Positions 9,977 through 21,600 are shown, numbered from the stretch's first letter. The stretch: 64,000 bases of DNA from Membranipora membranacea (GCA_914767715.1 OU612074.1:22802062-22866061); one strand, 5' to 3'. Made by a program: numbers and translations. Notes: generated from the sequence alone by a model not told the origin.

Positions 9977-10196
9977 TGTGGAGTTGTCCTATCATAAGGT
10001 TTGTTGTCATGTTGTCATACATGTACTTTGTACATGTATCTTGGAGTTGTCCTCTCTGCCCTGACCTATATATGACAGAGACTGACTTGACCGTGACCTT
10101 GATTGAAGAGACACACATGAGCACTTGTCTACTGACTTTCATGGTGAGTGGACTGCCTTATATCTTGCCATCCTGATAGAACCCAACTTCTCAACA
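9977..10196 (+). repeat. 3' LTR (220 bp)
   Basis: Identical to the 5' LTR over 219 of 220 bases by direct reading. It ends CTCAACA against CGCAACA in the 5' copy. Confidence 0.9.
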
Positions 10197-10201
10197 ACAA
10201 T
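10197..10201. repeat. Target-site duplication ACAAT, right
   Basis: Partner of the repeat at 7,804-7,808. Homology with unit B resumes directly after it (TCTAGATTTGACC). Confidence 0.9.
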
Positions 10202-10759
10202 CTAGATTTGACCGGATGGAAATAATATTATGACAATGTCTCTATCAAAACATTATCTAACTATATCTTTAGAAGGGTTTCTTCTCCTAGATTTATAAAT
10301 GTCATTGGTGTCACTATGATTGATGATGATCATCATTAGGGTTTCAATGTCAGAATCAACCCGTCTTCTCTGGTTCAGAACAGATGTTCTGACTCTAATT
10401 TTGAGTGCAAAGGTTGGCCTCACAATATAACTATGACGTGGTCTCTTCTTCAGATTCGCCATTGGGTGTACCTCAGGGTTCTATCTATTAATGTTCATAG
10501 CACCTTCTGTTGTAAATCAGTGATTTTAATGCTCTTTTGTTCATCATTTTTTCTTGAGAGAAAGTAGAGAACTAGCATATAACAAACTTTATCAAAAGCA
10601 AGCCCTAAAAGACAAACTTAATTAGTCTAAATTACAATGCTTTTATAAAGTAGCAGGATTAAATCTTTACAATTGGCAAGACAGGACTTCGGTCGCTGTT
10701 AAAAGTGTGATATTTTTTCACATCCACTTGACAAATATTTACATTTGAAACTTCAACAG

Positions 10760-10985
10760 TAGGAGGTGGCTCACTTGGTTAGAGCGCCGGACTTCAACAC
10801 GCAAGAGTTGAAGGTTGCGGGTTCAAATCCCACTGCAGTCCATCTTCTGCTGGGAATTGGTTGGCCCCCAGATGTGCTTGGACCTGCTTGAAACTGAAAC
10901 TGCAAACTGAGAGCAAATTGGCGCATTTATTGCGGCCTCGCCATTAAGGCATTAATATTTCACCGCCCATGCCTTGGGATGGGCG
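10760..10985 (+). repeat. tRNA-derived SINE, family 1 (unit A)
   Basis: The head resembles a tRNA: A box GGTGGCTCACTTGGTTAGAG and B box GGGTTCAAATCCCAC. The body runs through TTGGTTGGCCCCCAG to a CACCGCCCATGCCTTGGGAT end. Orthologous positions in the other units are 31,510-31,735 and 48,748-48,955. The tRNA fold is incomplete, so it is not a tRNA gene. Confidence 0.7.
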
Positions 10986-11564
10986 AGTGATATCAAATCA
11001 CACCATTTTTTTAGGTTTTCTGTTATATTTTCTTCTCCGTCAAGCTGCGTTTACCATGCAAGGGTAAGCTGAAATGGATAAAGGTAACGTAAAGATAAAT
11101 ACATATCCTTTTTTTCTTCTAGATAAATCAAACGGCCGGTAATAACTCATTTTCATATTATATTGTGAGAATATTGTATAGTATACAGCCTCAACCATTG
11201 CGCGCATTACTTCTACACTCAAATACCAATTTGCACCTGTAAAGTTTGTAATTATCATGACGTTTTTAGGAATGACTCTGCCTTATGGAGACACTTGGCT
11301 AAATGCTAAATAAATTCAATGTTTGTGAGAATTAACACAGGAAAGTGACAAGCAAAAACAGAATTGCTGGCACAGGTGCAACACATCGAGTTGTGTGTGC
11401 AATCTTTTATGAATCCTGCCCACAAACTAGGAAAGATTTACTACAACAGAATTGGCCCTAAACTAGCGAGAAAGTGGATCTGTGGGTCATTTATTTTCCC
11501 CCGTTAGCAGTCTGATATTATTTATAGTCAGAACGCATCTTTACTCTAGTTATCTGCGAAAGTA
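10986..11564. other. Paralogous non-coding stretch
   Basis: Collinear with 31,840-32,400 and 49,040-49,620. Short ORFs on either strand are not shared in frame between the copies. I see no gene here. Confidence 0.4.
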
Positions 11565-11569
11565 AATAC

Positions 11570-11848
11570 ACCATACCATACGTAAGTACCATACGTAAGT
11601 ACCATATGTAAGTACCATACGTAAGTACCATACGTAAGCGTACCATATGTAAGTACCATATGTAAGTATGATACGTAAGTACCATACTTAAGTACCATAC
11701 GTAAGTACCATAAGTAAGCGTACCAAATGTAAGTACCAGATGTAAGTACCATATGTAAGTACCATACGTAAGTACCATAGGTAAGTACCATGCGTAAGTA
11801 CCATACGCGAGTACCATACGTAAGTACCATACGTAAGTACCATACATA
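11570..11848. repeat. 13-bp minisatellite in unit A
   Basis: About 21 copies of CATACGTAAGTAC with single-base variants (CATATG, CATACT, CAGATG). Each full unit contains GTAAGT on the plus strand, a consensus splice donor, and the self-complementary TACGTA. Shorter versions lie at 32,696-32,850 and 49,980-50,115. The long Tyr/Trp/Val-rich ORFs across it are artefacts of a unit length not divisible by three. Confidence 0.9.
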
Positions 11849-11849
11849 A

Positions 11850-13390
11850 TATTAGCCTTACTGTGAAAAGAGATAGGTGTACTTAAAACTACATGGAAAA
11901 GCCAAGAGTTATGTCCACATGCAGAGTGAGAGGAGTCGATTCCTAGGACATTTCCTCGTTAACAAATCCACTGCAGAATTTTCATCCAGGTAAGCACATT
12001 TAGGGAGCAATCCACTTCAATGTGTTGTGCACTAATGACCATCATTATAATCATGAACAAAATATTTAAATGTTGAAAAATCAATAAGTGATCAACTTAT
12101 TCTAATGGTTGGGTGAGTCGATTAAACATGCTGACAATAGGGCTGTGAAAACTCTCCGCTTCAAATTCCCCTTTGATCTCCTGATATTTATCATTTAGAT
12201 TTCTAAATTAAATATTGTCTGTATGCTATAGAGAGTGGAGAGTGTCAACACGCGGAACTAACTAATTCTATTCTACAAATTTATTGATGTGTTAACTGGC
12301 AGGTATCATTCCTTCAAATTCCAGCCCTTCGAGAAATATAATAATTAGCTAGCAGCTGAAAAGTATTCTTATTGTAAAATGGTTAGATCTCACATTGAGA
12401 CCTATAAAGTGGTGTGTTACAGGTGCTAGATTTTTAAAACAGATCTTTGATTGCTAGGAGTTGTTGTTTGTTGGATTTTTGTTTGACTTTTATTAAACAG
12501 CATGTTCCGTAATTTTAAGTTGGAACTGCCATTGTTCAGGAACTAGGATATGGTTTGATTGAGTTTGCGCAATATTGATTACGTCAATAAACTCTTTACC
12601 CTATGAAGAGAAGGAGACATATCTCTTAAATCTATTAGGGTGTCAAATAAATAGTGTTTTCTTTTATATCTGATTCTGTGATGGCTCTATTGTTTTGTTA
12701 TGTGTTCTGAAAAAACAAATCATATATTACTGATTGTCCAGATCTTGTTCTTGTCTTTGCCTGATGCTCTTAATTATAAATAATCGTGTTTGTCTACTTT
12801 CCCCCACTGCAATTATTCCATTCGATTGCAAAATCTACAAATTCAAATTGTGAGGTCTTGAATGGTAGTATGAAATTTCTATCGTCTAGTCACAGTACCA
12901 GGAATCAAGACTAAGACGACTCTGGGGATAGGATCATATACAGGAAGTAATACTTGTACATATTCGTCAGCTCAGAAGAAATGCTCAATTCTCCTGATCT
13001 TGATTATTAATTCTTAGAGGCAAGAGCGCAGAGAGACTTACCCCTGAGGTTAATATTGACTGTAGTTTAATTTGGCTAGTCAAGGTAACCTCAAATTGTT
13101 TGCTAGCTGATGTAGGAGACTATATAAACTGAAGAGGGAAAGTGAATGTTGGCTGTCTTAAGATTTATCCTTCACAATTTCCAGCATATGTGAAATGTCA
13201 AAATATTCATTCTGCAATTTTTTTTCTTCTCTTGGGTAGCTAGTTTACATAAATTTTGACTGATTATACAACACGTACTAGGTACAACATATCCTGAGAA
13301 AATTGTCATATATTCATTTCCCATTACAGTGTCAAACCATCCCAACCGACCCAGCCTGAAAGTTGATTAAAATATCAGATACATTATCAC
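11850..13390. other. Non-coding stretch, partly shared with unit B
   Basis: 11,850-12,680 matches 35,066-36,140 in B apart from about 210 bp present only in B (35,456-35,665). 12,680-13,390 has no copy in B or C. No coding exon recognised. Confidence 0.4.
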
Positions 13391-13393
13391 ACG

Positions 13394-13586
13394 TCACATC
13401 CTGAAGCATGGGCAGCGGAATTTGTGTGCATTGTCTGCGCAGGTTGCTTTAAGTTTTGCCGGCAGGATCGAACACACCTGGGGGCAACCAAACCCGAGTA
13501 GTTGATGGGCTACAGTGGAATTCGGACCAACAAGCTTCACCATTTGCATGCTCAAGGATCTAACTAACTGGGCCACCTCGTACTTT
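13394..13586 (-). repeat. tRNA-derived SINE, family 1, minus strand
   Basis: Reading the minus strand, GTGGCCCAGTTAGTTAGATC (A box region) leads to a diverged B box and then GGGTTTGGTTGCCCCCAGG, the family 1 body. More diverged than the copy at 10,760. Confidence 0.6.
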
Positions 13587-13972
13587 TAAGCCTTAGCCTA
13601 GCTGATTAAACAGAGGAATAGCGCCCATGCTTTCAATACACGCGATGGCTTAAAAATGCACACATTGATGTATAACTCTGACTCAGGAACCTTTAGGTTC
13701 AACATTAAAACATTAGTAGTTGGTTTGATATGGGAGGCTGTTTTTCCTGATTTCTTATTTCCTTTAATGAAAACATCAGCCTTTCTATGTGTAAGCCTAA
13801 GCTTGATAACTTGGTGATGTGATTATTAGATAATAATAATAGGCTATAAAGAAGGAAAAAAGAAAAACATGATCATTGTATAATCTGCACTTAACTAACT
13901 TATAAAAGTCAATTAGCTATTCTTTAAAGAACCTTAAACTGCATTAATAATTTGATTTAATTGATATCGGTG

Positions 13973-14375
13973 AAGCTGCATTTACATTATGCCATCTCCG
14001 TCAGCTGGCCACCAACTCAAGACTGAGCAGTCTTTAACCCCAAGTCTGAGCCAGAGTCTGCGACTGGCATGTGTTTACATAGCACTGGCTTAGCCAATGT
14101 CAGTCTCAGTGAAATGGAAACAGAAAATAAATGTGAGTGATAGAACAAAGGGCAGTATTATGATCGAATCGATTAGGAATTTGTGTTAAGACGGGCAGTC
14201 TTCAGACTGCAAAACGAGCACTGCTCGAATTGCCAGACCCGTCTTAAAAGCCGGTCCGACAAGGTCAGTCAACCGTTTTTTGTCATTCGCACTACACAGT
14301 CTCAGCCTCCGTCTTAGTAAATTGTCGGTCAGACTCAAGACTGGGCCAAAGGAGGGCCTAATGTAAATGCAACTT
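13973..14375. repeat. MITE-like element with terminal inverted repeats (unit A)
   Basis: Left end AAGCTGCATTTACATTATGCC pairs with right end GGCCTAATGTAAATGCAACTT, giving about 21-bp inverted termini. Inside are nested inverted repeats, including AAGACGGG/CCCGTCTT around 14,190-14,245. Copies lie at 36,166-36,554 and 50,570-50,965. No ORF and no clear target duplication, so the superfamily is unassigned. Confidence 0.65.
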
Positions 14376-16129
14376 AAGTCCCAAAATCACGGCTAAATGA
14401 TTAATGAATGGTTGAGTGTTTTACTGTTTATTTCGATGTTATTTCGGCATTTTGTGCTAAATTTCCATCAATTCCAACAGCATGAAGTAAAAGGACTTTG
14501 AAATATAAGGGTCTTGGGTCGGCTAAATTGTCGCATTTATTCTTCTCGGCAACCTGGATCATTCAAAGCCAAAAATACACCAGCCCTGCTTGTGGAGTCA
14601 ATCATAATTTAACATCCCATTGGGTAAGGCCCAGGAAGGCAGGAGAGCGGGCATTGAGCAGACAGGACTATGTCTGATAAAATTGCCGACGCTTCAGGGA
14701 TAAGTGCATCCTCCTGTTGATAATCTCTTGATTAATATTGGAAGTTGATAGACAAGTGATTTATTGTAGGGTGGAAGTGGTCAATGCACTTTCTCCAGTC
14801 AAACGGGTTCCAAAGAACAACCTGCATCAAAGAGATTATCCTGCCGTATTCAAACCTCACATCAAAATTGTTGTGCTAATTGATTATTTTATGACATGCT
14901 TTTCCTCATACTGATCGCTCTTTGTCAGTTTCCATAATAATAATACTATACCATTGTCATTTTGTTTTGATATGCTTGTGACATGAGACAGGAAGTTTAT
15001 TTAGCGTTGAAAGTTTTTTTTTATAAACCAGGCCATGTCCTGGCTAGATTAGCTAGTACTGGTAAGTTAAGCTGGTGTGCTTGGGATATACAACTTAAAT
15101 CTAAATGTAACCAATGATGCATTTCAACATGGTCATAGTGACATCGGTAGGTGCTGTTCAATTGGTATCATCTCTATTCTTCATTTAAATTTAAAAGGGT
15201 GACGGTGATACCTTGTTTGTAAATAAAAGATTAAAAGATATCATCAATTAGAAGAAGAGTATTTTTACATCGGCTTATGTTTTCTCTATGTTGTAGACTA
15301 TTCAATGGATATGAAAAACCAGGGAAACGTTCCCAGCAAGGGGATTGAGAAAAAGACCTTTAACTTTTCCTGGTCAATCCATGTATGCTGCTCTGGCTCA
15401 TCCTGAATTGCAGGCTTGCCACACAGCAGGAAACAGTACAAAGAATGTGAGTTCCCAATATAAAACATTTCAAGTTTCCCCAAAAAAACTGTCAGGCCCC
15501 AATTCCCATAGACTTTAAGCCGCCAAATCAAATTAATAAACAAAGTTAAACGTTATCATTACGTATTGCCAAGTAGGCCTAAGTGATTCACACAATATTG
15601 AAGATATCTACCAGGAAACAAGTGAGAGGCCTGTGCTCAATTACAAGGATAATATGACATAATAGGACTGAACAGGAAAAGTTGAAAGTACTGGGGACTC
15701 AGTCTAAATATCAGCTCACAATCCCCCCCACCCGATTGGGATTTTTCCAAGGGATTCAGACTTCTGCAGAGTATTTCATCATACAAGACAGATACTAACT
15801 ACTGAAATGTGATGCTTTATATTTGTCTTGTCCACTGGTTCGGACTGAAAACAAACAAACAAATTTCTACCTTTGGCACTCCTGCCCTGATGAAGTCATT
15901 TTTTGGAAATGAAAAATTTTCTAGTAAATCAGTAAGAATAAATCGAAGAGAATTTGACCCGTAGGAAGTACCTCATTTAAAATATATAACCGGTTATTCA
16001 CACGATAACGCTTGCAGTGTACACATGAGATATGAGATATCAAGGGGCATTAACTGACTTCCGCTTCTGCCGGATGACATTTTTTGACGCAAATACAAGT
16101 AGCTTGATGAATCAAACAATTATGCCAAA

Positions 16130-16300
16130 TAGGTGACGTGGCGGCTTTGACACAATGCCTTCAAGGGCAATTGACGCGGGTGATCCGGGTTCGAGTCCCG
16201 GCCGTGGCAGATGTTTTTCATTTTCAAAATCAAAATTGGATCACTCATTCTACGCATGGAACAATAGTGAATGACATGCAAGCCTGGTTTAAAAAGCAAA
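16130..16300 (+). repeat. tRNA-like SINE relic, family 2
   Basis: Contains a perfect T-arm, CCGGGTTCGAGTCCCGG, followed by CCGTGGCAG, then a fixed tail TTTTTCATTTTCAAAATC. The 5' half does not pair with the 3' acceptor strand. Copies lie at 38,945-39,110 and 52,462-52,620, and an inverted piece near 37,985-38,085. Confidence 0.6.
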
Positions 16301-17239
16301 AATACAACCAATATAATTGTTGTGTATCTGAGAAGCCTTTATTATGTCTATCAAACTCAACTCTCTCCATTAGATTGAAAGGTTTATTACTTTAAACGGT
16401 GTTGCCACTTGTCTTAGTCTAACATTTTAACACTATCTGTACTAGTGCCAACACCTACTAGGGAACAACCATCTGAGCGTGAGAAAGAAAAATGCCAAGA
16501 TTGCTTCCGGTACATCATAAAACTGAGATGGCTGAGAATGATATAGTATAACATCAAGAGCTCCTTTGTAGACAGGTAATGAATATATACCAGGCTTACA
16601 ATAGTTGATTTACCTTTGCCTCCCTCAGCCCACATACCATAACATTCAGAGCTAACTCCATGCGCAGAGCATCTTTGGCTAACAAATAGAAATAGCTGAG
16701 AGCCATTCACTCTCAATAATCACAAGAAGAGTAGTTTAGACTATGGCAATAATCAGTACTCATGCTACTTGCTGTGACACCAAGTTTGAGTTTATTTAGC
16801 ATAATTAGTATAATTATAAACTTTGAGAAAACCTCAATAAATAAATAAATCAGTCAGCATATTTTCAGTAGTCAGTGGTTCTGTGGAAAATATGGCCTCA
16901 TTCACTTATCAGTTCTCTCCACTTAGGCATGTAGGACAATTGATACAAAGTAATTCCTCGCTCAACTAGTGAGCGATGTTGTGCATTTTTATTGGTAGCA
17001 CAGTTTACTGATAATTCTGCTAGCATAGTTTAACTGATGTATTCTATTTATGCAGTTGCTGCCAATAATAAAAGATTGCACAAAATATAACGTAGGGTAT
17101 GGTACAGCACAGAAGAGTTGAACATAAGTATTTTGTCGGGTTATCATACTCATAACTAAGAGTTTTCTGTGTTTACAAAAAATGTGAGCAGACAATTCGA
17201 ATGGAATGCTTTCAATTTCCATCATGACGATAGAAAAAG

Positions 17240-17310
17240 ATTTGCGCCGGTGGGGATTTAAACCAAGGCCTCCCACGTTATAGACTTCGATGCTACCTTG
17301 CACAGCAATA
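17240..17310 (-). repeat. tRNA-like SINE relic, family 3
   Basis: On the minus strand, GGTAGCATCGAAGTCTATAA leads to a T-arm, intact in the unit C copy as GGTTCGAATCCCCACC, and a GGGGCA end. Copies are at 39,665-39,745 and 53,575-53,650. The B box is decayed here (GGTTTAAATCC). Confidence 0.55.
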
Positions 17311-17394
17311 GCTATTCATTACAGGAGATCTTGCCTGGTCATCATTGAATACAACGTCGATCCCGTTATATAATACTGACTAGAACTGTAAAGG

Positions 17395-19245
17395 CTTATA
17401 CTATATATACTTTTATTGTCATTCTACATATATACGTATAGCTACAAATTGTGTCCTATCTGTTAGGAAAGATTTTATGAGAGAGTGCAGTTGGCCCGTT
17501 ATACCATACATTGTCAATTTTTTCAGAAGAATTTTATGGTCGACGCAGTCAAAAGCTTTTTTGAAATCCAAAAAACATCATAGCAACAAAGTGACCATCT
17601 GATCTTGCTGACAAACATTCAGATATGAGTTTGTGTAGGGAATCAACACAGGAATAACCTCCTCTAAATCTACATTGTAATTTGTGAAGAAGTTTGTTTG
17701 TGGTGAGATAGTTTTGAATTTGGAAATTCACATGTTTCTCAAAAATCTTATATAGCACAGGAAGTAATGATATAGGGCGATAATTAGATGGATCTTTGAT
17801 ATCTCCACCCTTATGAATAGGAATTACTCTTGTGGTTTTCCACTGTGGAGGAAATAGACCCTCTATTAATGCTCTATTGAACATGTCAGTTACAATGTCG
17901 CATATGTAAGGCCATTTTTTCTTCAAAACCTTAACGGATATACCATCATGACCAGTTGCTTTATTGTAAGAAATGTTTTTTAGATATTTGAAACAAATTT
18001 CTGGAGTAAAGCGAGTCAATTGAAAAACATTTGGGTTGTCACTGGTCTAATCATGTTATATTCATGGGAATCAGGGATGTCTTTGGTTATGGATTTTGCA
18101 ATCGATGTAAAGTGTCTGTTCAATTCATCAGGGGATAAACCACCAATATAAACCATCGGTGAAATTTTAGTTTGATTGCTTCCCAAAGCTTCCCAAACAG
18201 GTTCGGTGTTATTTTTGTTAATTTTAATTATATCTGAAATAACCGATTTTTTCGTGTTCTTAATCAAATTTGTAACATAATTGCGTTGAATTTTGTATTC
18301 TTCCCATTTGCCCTCTCTCTTCAATCTATCACGCAAATGCATGTTTGATTTTACCTCATCATCTAACCATTTGGGCAGTTGAGCAGTTTTTACAAATCTT
18401 TTCTTGGTGATGACAAGTGTTTTGATTAATGAACTATAGGTGTCTTTAATCTTGCATACATACGGTCTACAGTATTCTCACACAATACATCATTAAAGTG
18501 ACGACCTGAAAAAAGGTCATGTATATTCTGGTTTGTAAACAAGGAATAGTCATTGAATTCAAATGATGTTCTTTTTGCTTTTACCTTTAATGAAGAAAAT
18601 AAAATTTTAATGATAACTAAGTAATGATCACTCATTCCATATTTTATAATTCCACTCTCTGACATGTCTGAGGGCAGATTTGTATATATGTGATCGATCA
18701 GGGTGCTGGATGTCCCTGTAACTCTTGTTGGCTCCGAGATCAATTGACGGAAGGAAAAAGATTTAACAATATTCAACCAATTTCTGTTGATTCTTTGTTT
18801 AAGGATTTTGATGTTAAAATCTCCAAGTATAATCATTTCATTATACAGTGAAAAAGCTTTTTCAAAGTGATCGTAAGCAAGATCATACCATGCGGACTTG
18901 GAGTTGGGAGGCCTGTATATAAATGAGACTGAACAACTTTTATTTGTACTTGTCGTTACTTTGATAGTTATAGACTCAGGCATGCTATTGTCAAAATCTG
19001 CAAGATGTTCGAATTGCACGGATTCATGTATGTAGACAATGAGACCACCACCGTAACCATATCCCCGATCTCTCCTACTCACCTGATAACCTCGCACCGC
19101 ATAAATACCAAGACCATCATGCTCATTCAAAAATGGTTCTGCTAATCCTAGAATTGCGAATTTACGTTGATGCAAAATTGATTTTATCTCCTCTATTTTG
19201 CTGGTGATTCCACGGACATTCAAAAATGCAAATTCAGGATTCATT
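17395..19245 (-). pseudogene. LINE ORF2 fragment: APE endonuclease and partial reverse transcriptase (unit A)
   Basis: The minus strand from 19,244 encodes an APE-type endonuclease: FAFLNVRGITSK (catalytic Asn region), LGLAEPFLNE (Glu), IILGDFNIKIL (GDFN) and GMSDHYLV (SDH). A frameshift near 18,430 and the frame changes at 18,342 and 18,019 lead into the reverse transcriptase (NKATGHDGIS, WKTTRVIPIHKGG, NYRPISLLPVL). In motif A an extra T gives FFGFQKSF followed by a stop, where unit C has [13 protein letters not shown]. The fragment stops before motif B and the YADD box, so RT is truncated at its 3' side. The architecture suits a CR1/L2-like or related LINE; I cannot fix the clade. Confidence 0.8.
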
Positions 19246-19559
19246 ATCTCATTTGCTCAAAGTGACATTTAACACTTTTTATATTGGAGACAAATGCCAT
19301 TTTTAATAGAAAAAAAGAAAGTCATCATGAGAATGTAACTTAATTTTGAACATTCTCATTGGTTTGCCCTCCTTAAAAATTCTTTCTGATGTAGCATGAG
19401 GGTAGAGCACTTTTATATCATTTATTACAGTGCTGTCCTCAGCATCTAGTGGGACACCTTTCAACATACCCATATTTTCTGACAGGGACCTTGGGATGAT
19501 TGTTTGGCGTATACTTGATCCATAGATCAGTGTTCCATTTGTGTAGGATGTTGTTTCTA

Positions 19560-19790
19560 GTTTCTTAGTGGTTGAACTGTATCATAATTTTGGGTTGGTT
19601 TGTATTGAAGTTATATCTGGTAACCTTTTCTATTATGATTGGCCCAAAGGTTTTGTTGAGGGTGCGTCTGATGGTATCTTGGTTAGGGTTGCTGTAGGTC
19701 ATGGAGTCCTTCTTAATATCTATGACAAGATTGTCAATAGGGAGGAAACTGTTGTCTATTTTTTATTCTTTTGGGGGTTGTGTTCTCATG
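19560..19790 (-). pseudogene. LINE ORF1-like fragment (unit A)
   Basis: Just upstream of the endonuclease ORF on the minus strand. The translation holds NPNQDTIRRTLNKTFGP and QPKIMIQFNH. In unit C the same frame continues to ETRNNILRKW; here the next codon is a stop (CAA in C, TAA in A). Resembles the C-terminal RNA-binding part of LINE ORF1 proteins by pattern only. Confidence 0.5.
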
Positions 19791-19799
19791 CTGGTTCGA

Positions 19800-21600
19800 T
19801 TGTTGTTGTTCGTTGAGGAAGTTGATGGCAGATTAAGTTTCTGATGATTATAGTTAGCCCAGTGTTGTGCTGATGCTGTTTGATCGTTGGGAGAACTTTT
19901 ATATGTGGTGAGGAATTTGAATTGCATTCCAATTGACTTGTTAGATGTTTGTTGATGCTGGTTTCAAGTTGGTCGAATTGATGTTGTATTTGATCGGTTA
20001 TTGGTTGTTGGTCAACAAGGTTCTGTATTTAAGTGCTTTGTGTCATAGAACCTTGCAATATAATATGGACATTTTTGTTTGATGAGGCTTCAATTGCAAT
20101 GAAGTTTTTTGTGTAGCCCAAAAAACTTCAATGAAAATTGGTCAATGCAAAAACATTGTGTTTCTGGCTATGTCTTCAATGGAATAATATCCTTGGAGGA
20201 CTTGCATACAACGGCAACATCACTTAGGATATTAGTAGAGTTTTACACAACACAAGCGACCCTCACAATGAATCAGCTGTCAGACTTTTAAACACACTGT
20301 CAGCATCTACCTTACTTCTCCGGTACCCTACTGGCTGACCCTAATCTCTGTATGGAGTCAGCACTCAGCAACAGGAATTAACATGTCAAGACTTGACTCA
20401 AGAACTAGGCTCTTCCTTTTGTTCTAGGTAGCCCAGTTGCCAGCGGCCTGCTGGTTTTAGCAATTTATATGGCACCCAAAAGGCCCGTGTCAGTGTCAAC
20501 AACAATATTAATTGGAGATTGATAAAATACTAGTTATTTTTGGATTCATGAATTAATTGTTTATACAAGATTGGTTAGATGCCAGTTCATGTATTCACTT
20601 AGCATGCTACTCTGGGATTTCGATAATGTTTTTGCAAGGTTATCTCAAAGGCACCATCATATCGATAAGGTAGCCCCAAAACTATCAAGCGTCCATCGGA
20701 AGCGGGGATTTAAGTTTGTCACACCAGCCAGCCAATTTTTTGTTGTTGCTGATAAATCAGGAAGTTCTATGCTGAAAATCTTTCCTTAACAACAAGCATT
20801 GATTGGTAATCTACAAAAGGGCAAAGCACCCAAGTTATCCGCCTGGGGTTTTGGGGGCGGTGCAAGGCCCCAACGTCATCGAATCAAGACTTAGTTCAGA
20901 TATTCATTCCAGGTAGCTCGGTAGCTTTCCAACAGTATATTATGTTATGTTGATATTCGGATCGGTCTTAGACATCACCTTAAGTGATGATAAGCAAACT
21001 GCTTGGGGTAGAAGGCTAAGCAGAATTATGCCTTTAATACTCAAATTAAAGTAGTGTAACCTCAGCAGGGCGAAAAATCAAAGTGAGTCTGAGTTAGATC
21101 TAAGGTTTTACAAACATAGGATTAAAAGCTTGGCCTTGCATAAAAGGCAGGCAGAGCAAGACAGGAAATCACAGTCAGCCCACTGGCTGTAGCGCCAACA
21201 AGTCATCTCTCTGACTTGTGTATGAGTTATACTATGCTCAATGTGTTGAATTTGAGTAGTGAACAAGTGGCACGAGGGGCGGGTGGGTTGACGATAACGA
21301 ATTTGCGCCGATGAGTTGAGCCTCCCTGGTTGCGCAATAGCGTAAACACACCAATTATGTCAAACCACCGAAACTTACAAAATGCACTGAGGGATCGATG
21401 AGATTGATTGAGATGCTCTGCAACACACAGGGGTAGCTTCATGCTGCTGAGGCCAACCATGAAGAGGTTGTACTGGAGAAGGCCTCGATACAGCGCTTGA
21501 CTCATGGTTTCTAGCTGAAGACCTGTGTGTTGTGCAGTGGTACGCGTACCACTGTATGTTGTATCAAATAATTATACTCAAGCTGATATTTTAATATTCG
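19800..21600. other. End of unit A and transition to copy B exons
   Basis: 20,040-20,290 is shared with 41,050-41,330 in unit B and in part with 56,280-56,420 in C. 20,290-20,870 is shared with 56,420-57,075. From 20,870 the sequence departs from C and holds a dispersed repeat (21,385-21,565). Protease exons 12-19 would be expected here for copy B and none are seen. Confidence 0.5.
21385..21565. repeat. Dispersed repeat with a 20-bp perfect palindrome
   Basis: Same repeat as at 1,350-1,490. It ends at CAGTGGTACGCGTACCACTG (21,535-21,554), a perfect 20-base palindrome that is imperfect in the other copies. Class unknown. Confidence 0.55.

Larger units (their letters stand above)
7809..10196 (+). 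mobile_element. Gag-only LTR retrotransposon, young and structurally complete
   Basis: A 2,388-bp element lies between direct repeats ACAAT at 7,804-7,808 and 10,197-10,201. The empty site is visible in unit B at about 31,187-31,195. It has two 220-bp LTRs starting TGTGG and ending CAACA. A primer-binding site follows at 8,029, and one gag ORF (8,445-9,707) carries zinc knuckles. There is no protease, reverse transcriptase, RNase H or integrase: from the gag stop to the 3' LTR is only 269 bp. The LTRs differ at one base (8,023), so insertion was recent. It must use enzymes supplied by another element. The layout matches the TR-GAG class described in plants. Confidence 0.9.
14376..17390. other. 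Paralogous non-coding stretch of unit A with SINE relics
   Basis: Collinear with 50,966-53,755 in C and, with rearrangement, 36,555-39,843 in B. It holds two tRNA-like relics (16,130-16,300 plus; 17,240-17,310 minus) and the single-copy form of the sequence that became a palindrome in unit B (16,310-16,440). Short ORFs are not conserved between copies. Confidence 0.45.
1..20870. repeat. Paralogous tandem unit A
   Basis: This stretch aligns by eye, in order, with unit B (from 23,057) and unit C (from 42,482), with many near-identical runs of tens to hundreds of bases. Relative to B it lacks the segment homologous to about 23,990-27,519, with a five-base GAATA microhomology at 902-906. It also carries two insertions, a DIRS-like element and an LTR element. 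Homology to unit C runs to about 20,870 (57,075 in C). The left edge is the window edge, so the unit is incomplete. Confidence 0.85.

Noticed and set aside
11518-11847. Overlapping Tyr/Trp/Val-rich ORFs of 94 and 109 codons
   Set aside because: They are translations of the 13-bp minisatellite; all frames stay open because the unit lacks stops. The other units do not conserve them.
11570-11848. CRISPR-like regular repeat array
   Set aside because: Units are directly adjacent with no spacers, and the setting is a eukaryotic genome.
16138-16211. Possible functional tRNA gene
   Set aside because: The T-arm is perfect, but the 5' acceptor strand does not pair with the 3' end and no proper anticodon arm forms; the same piece recurs with a fixed non-tRNA tail, so it is a SINE relic.
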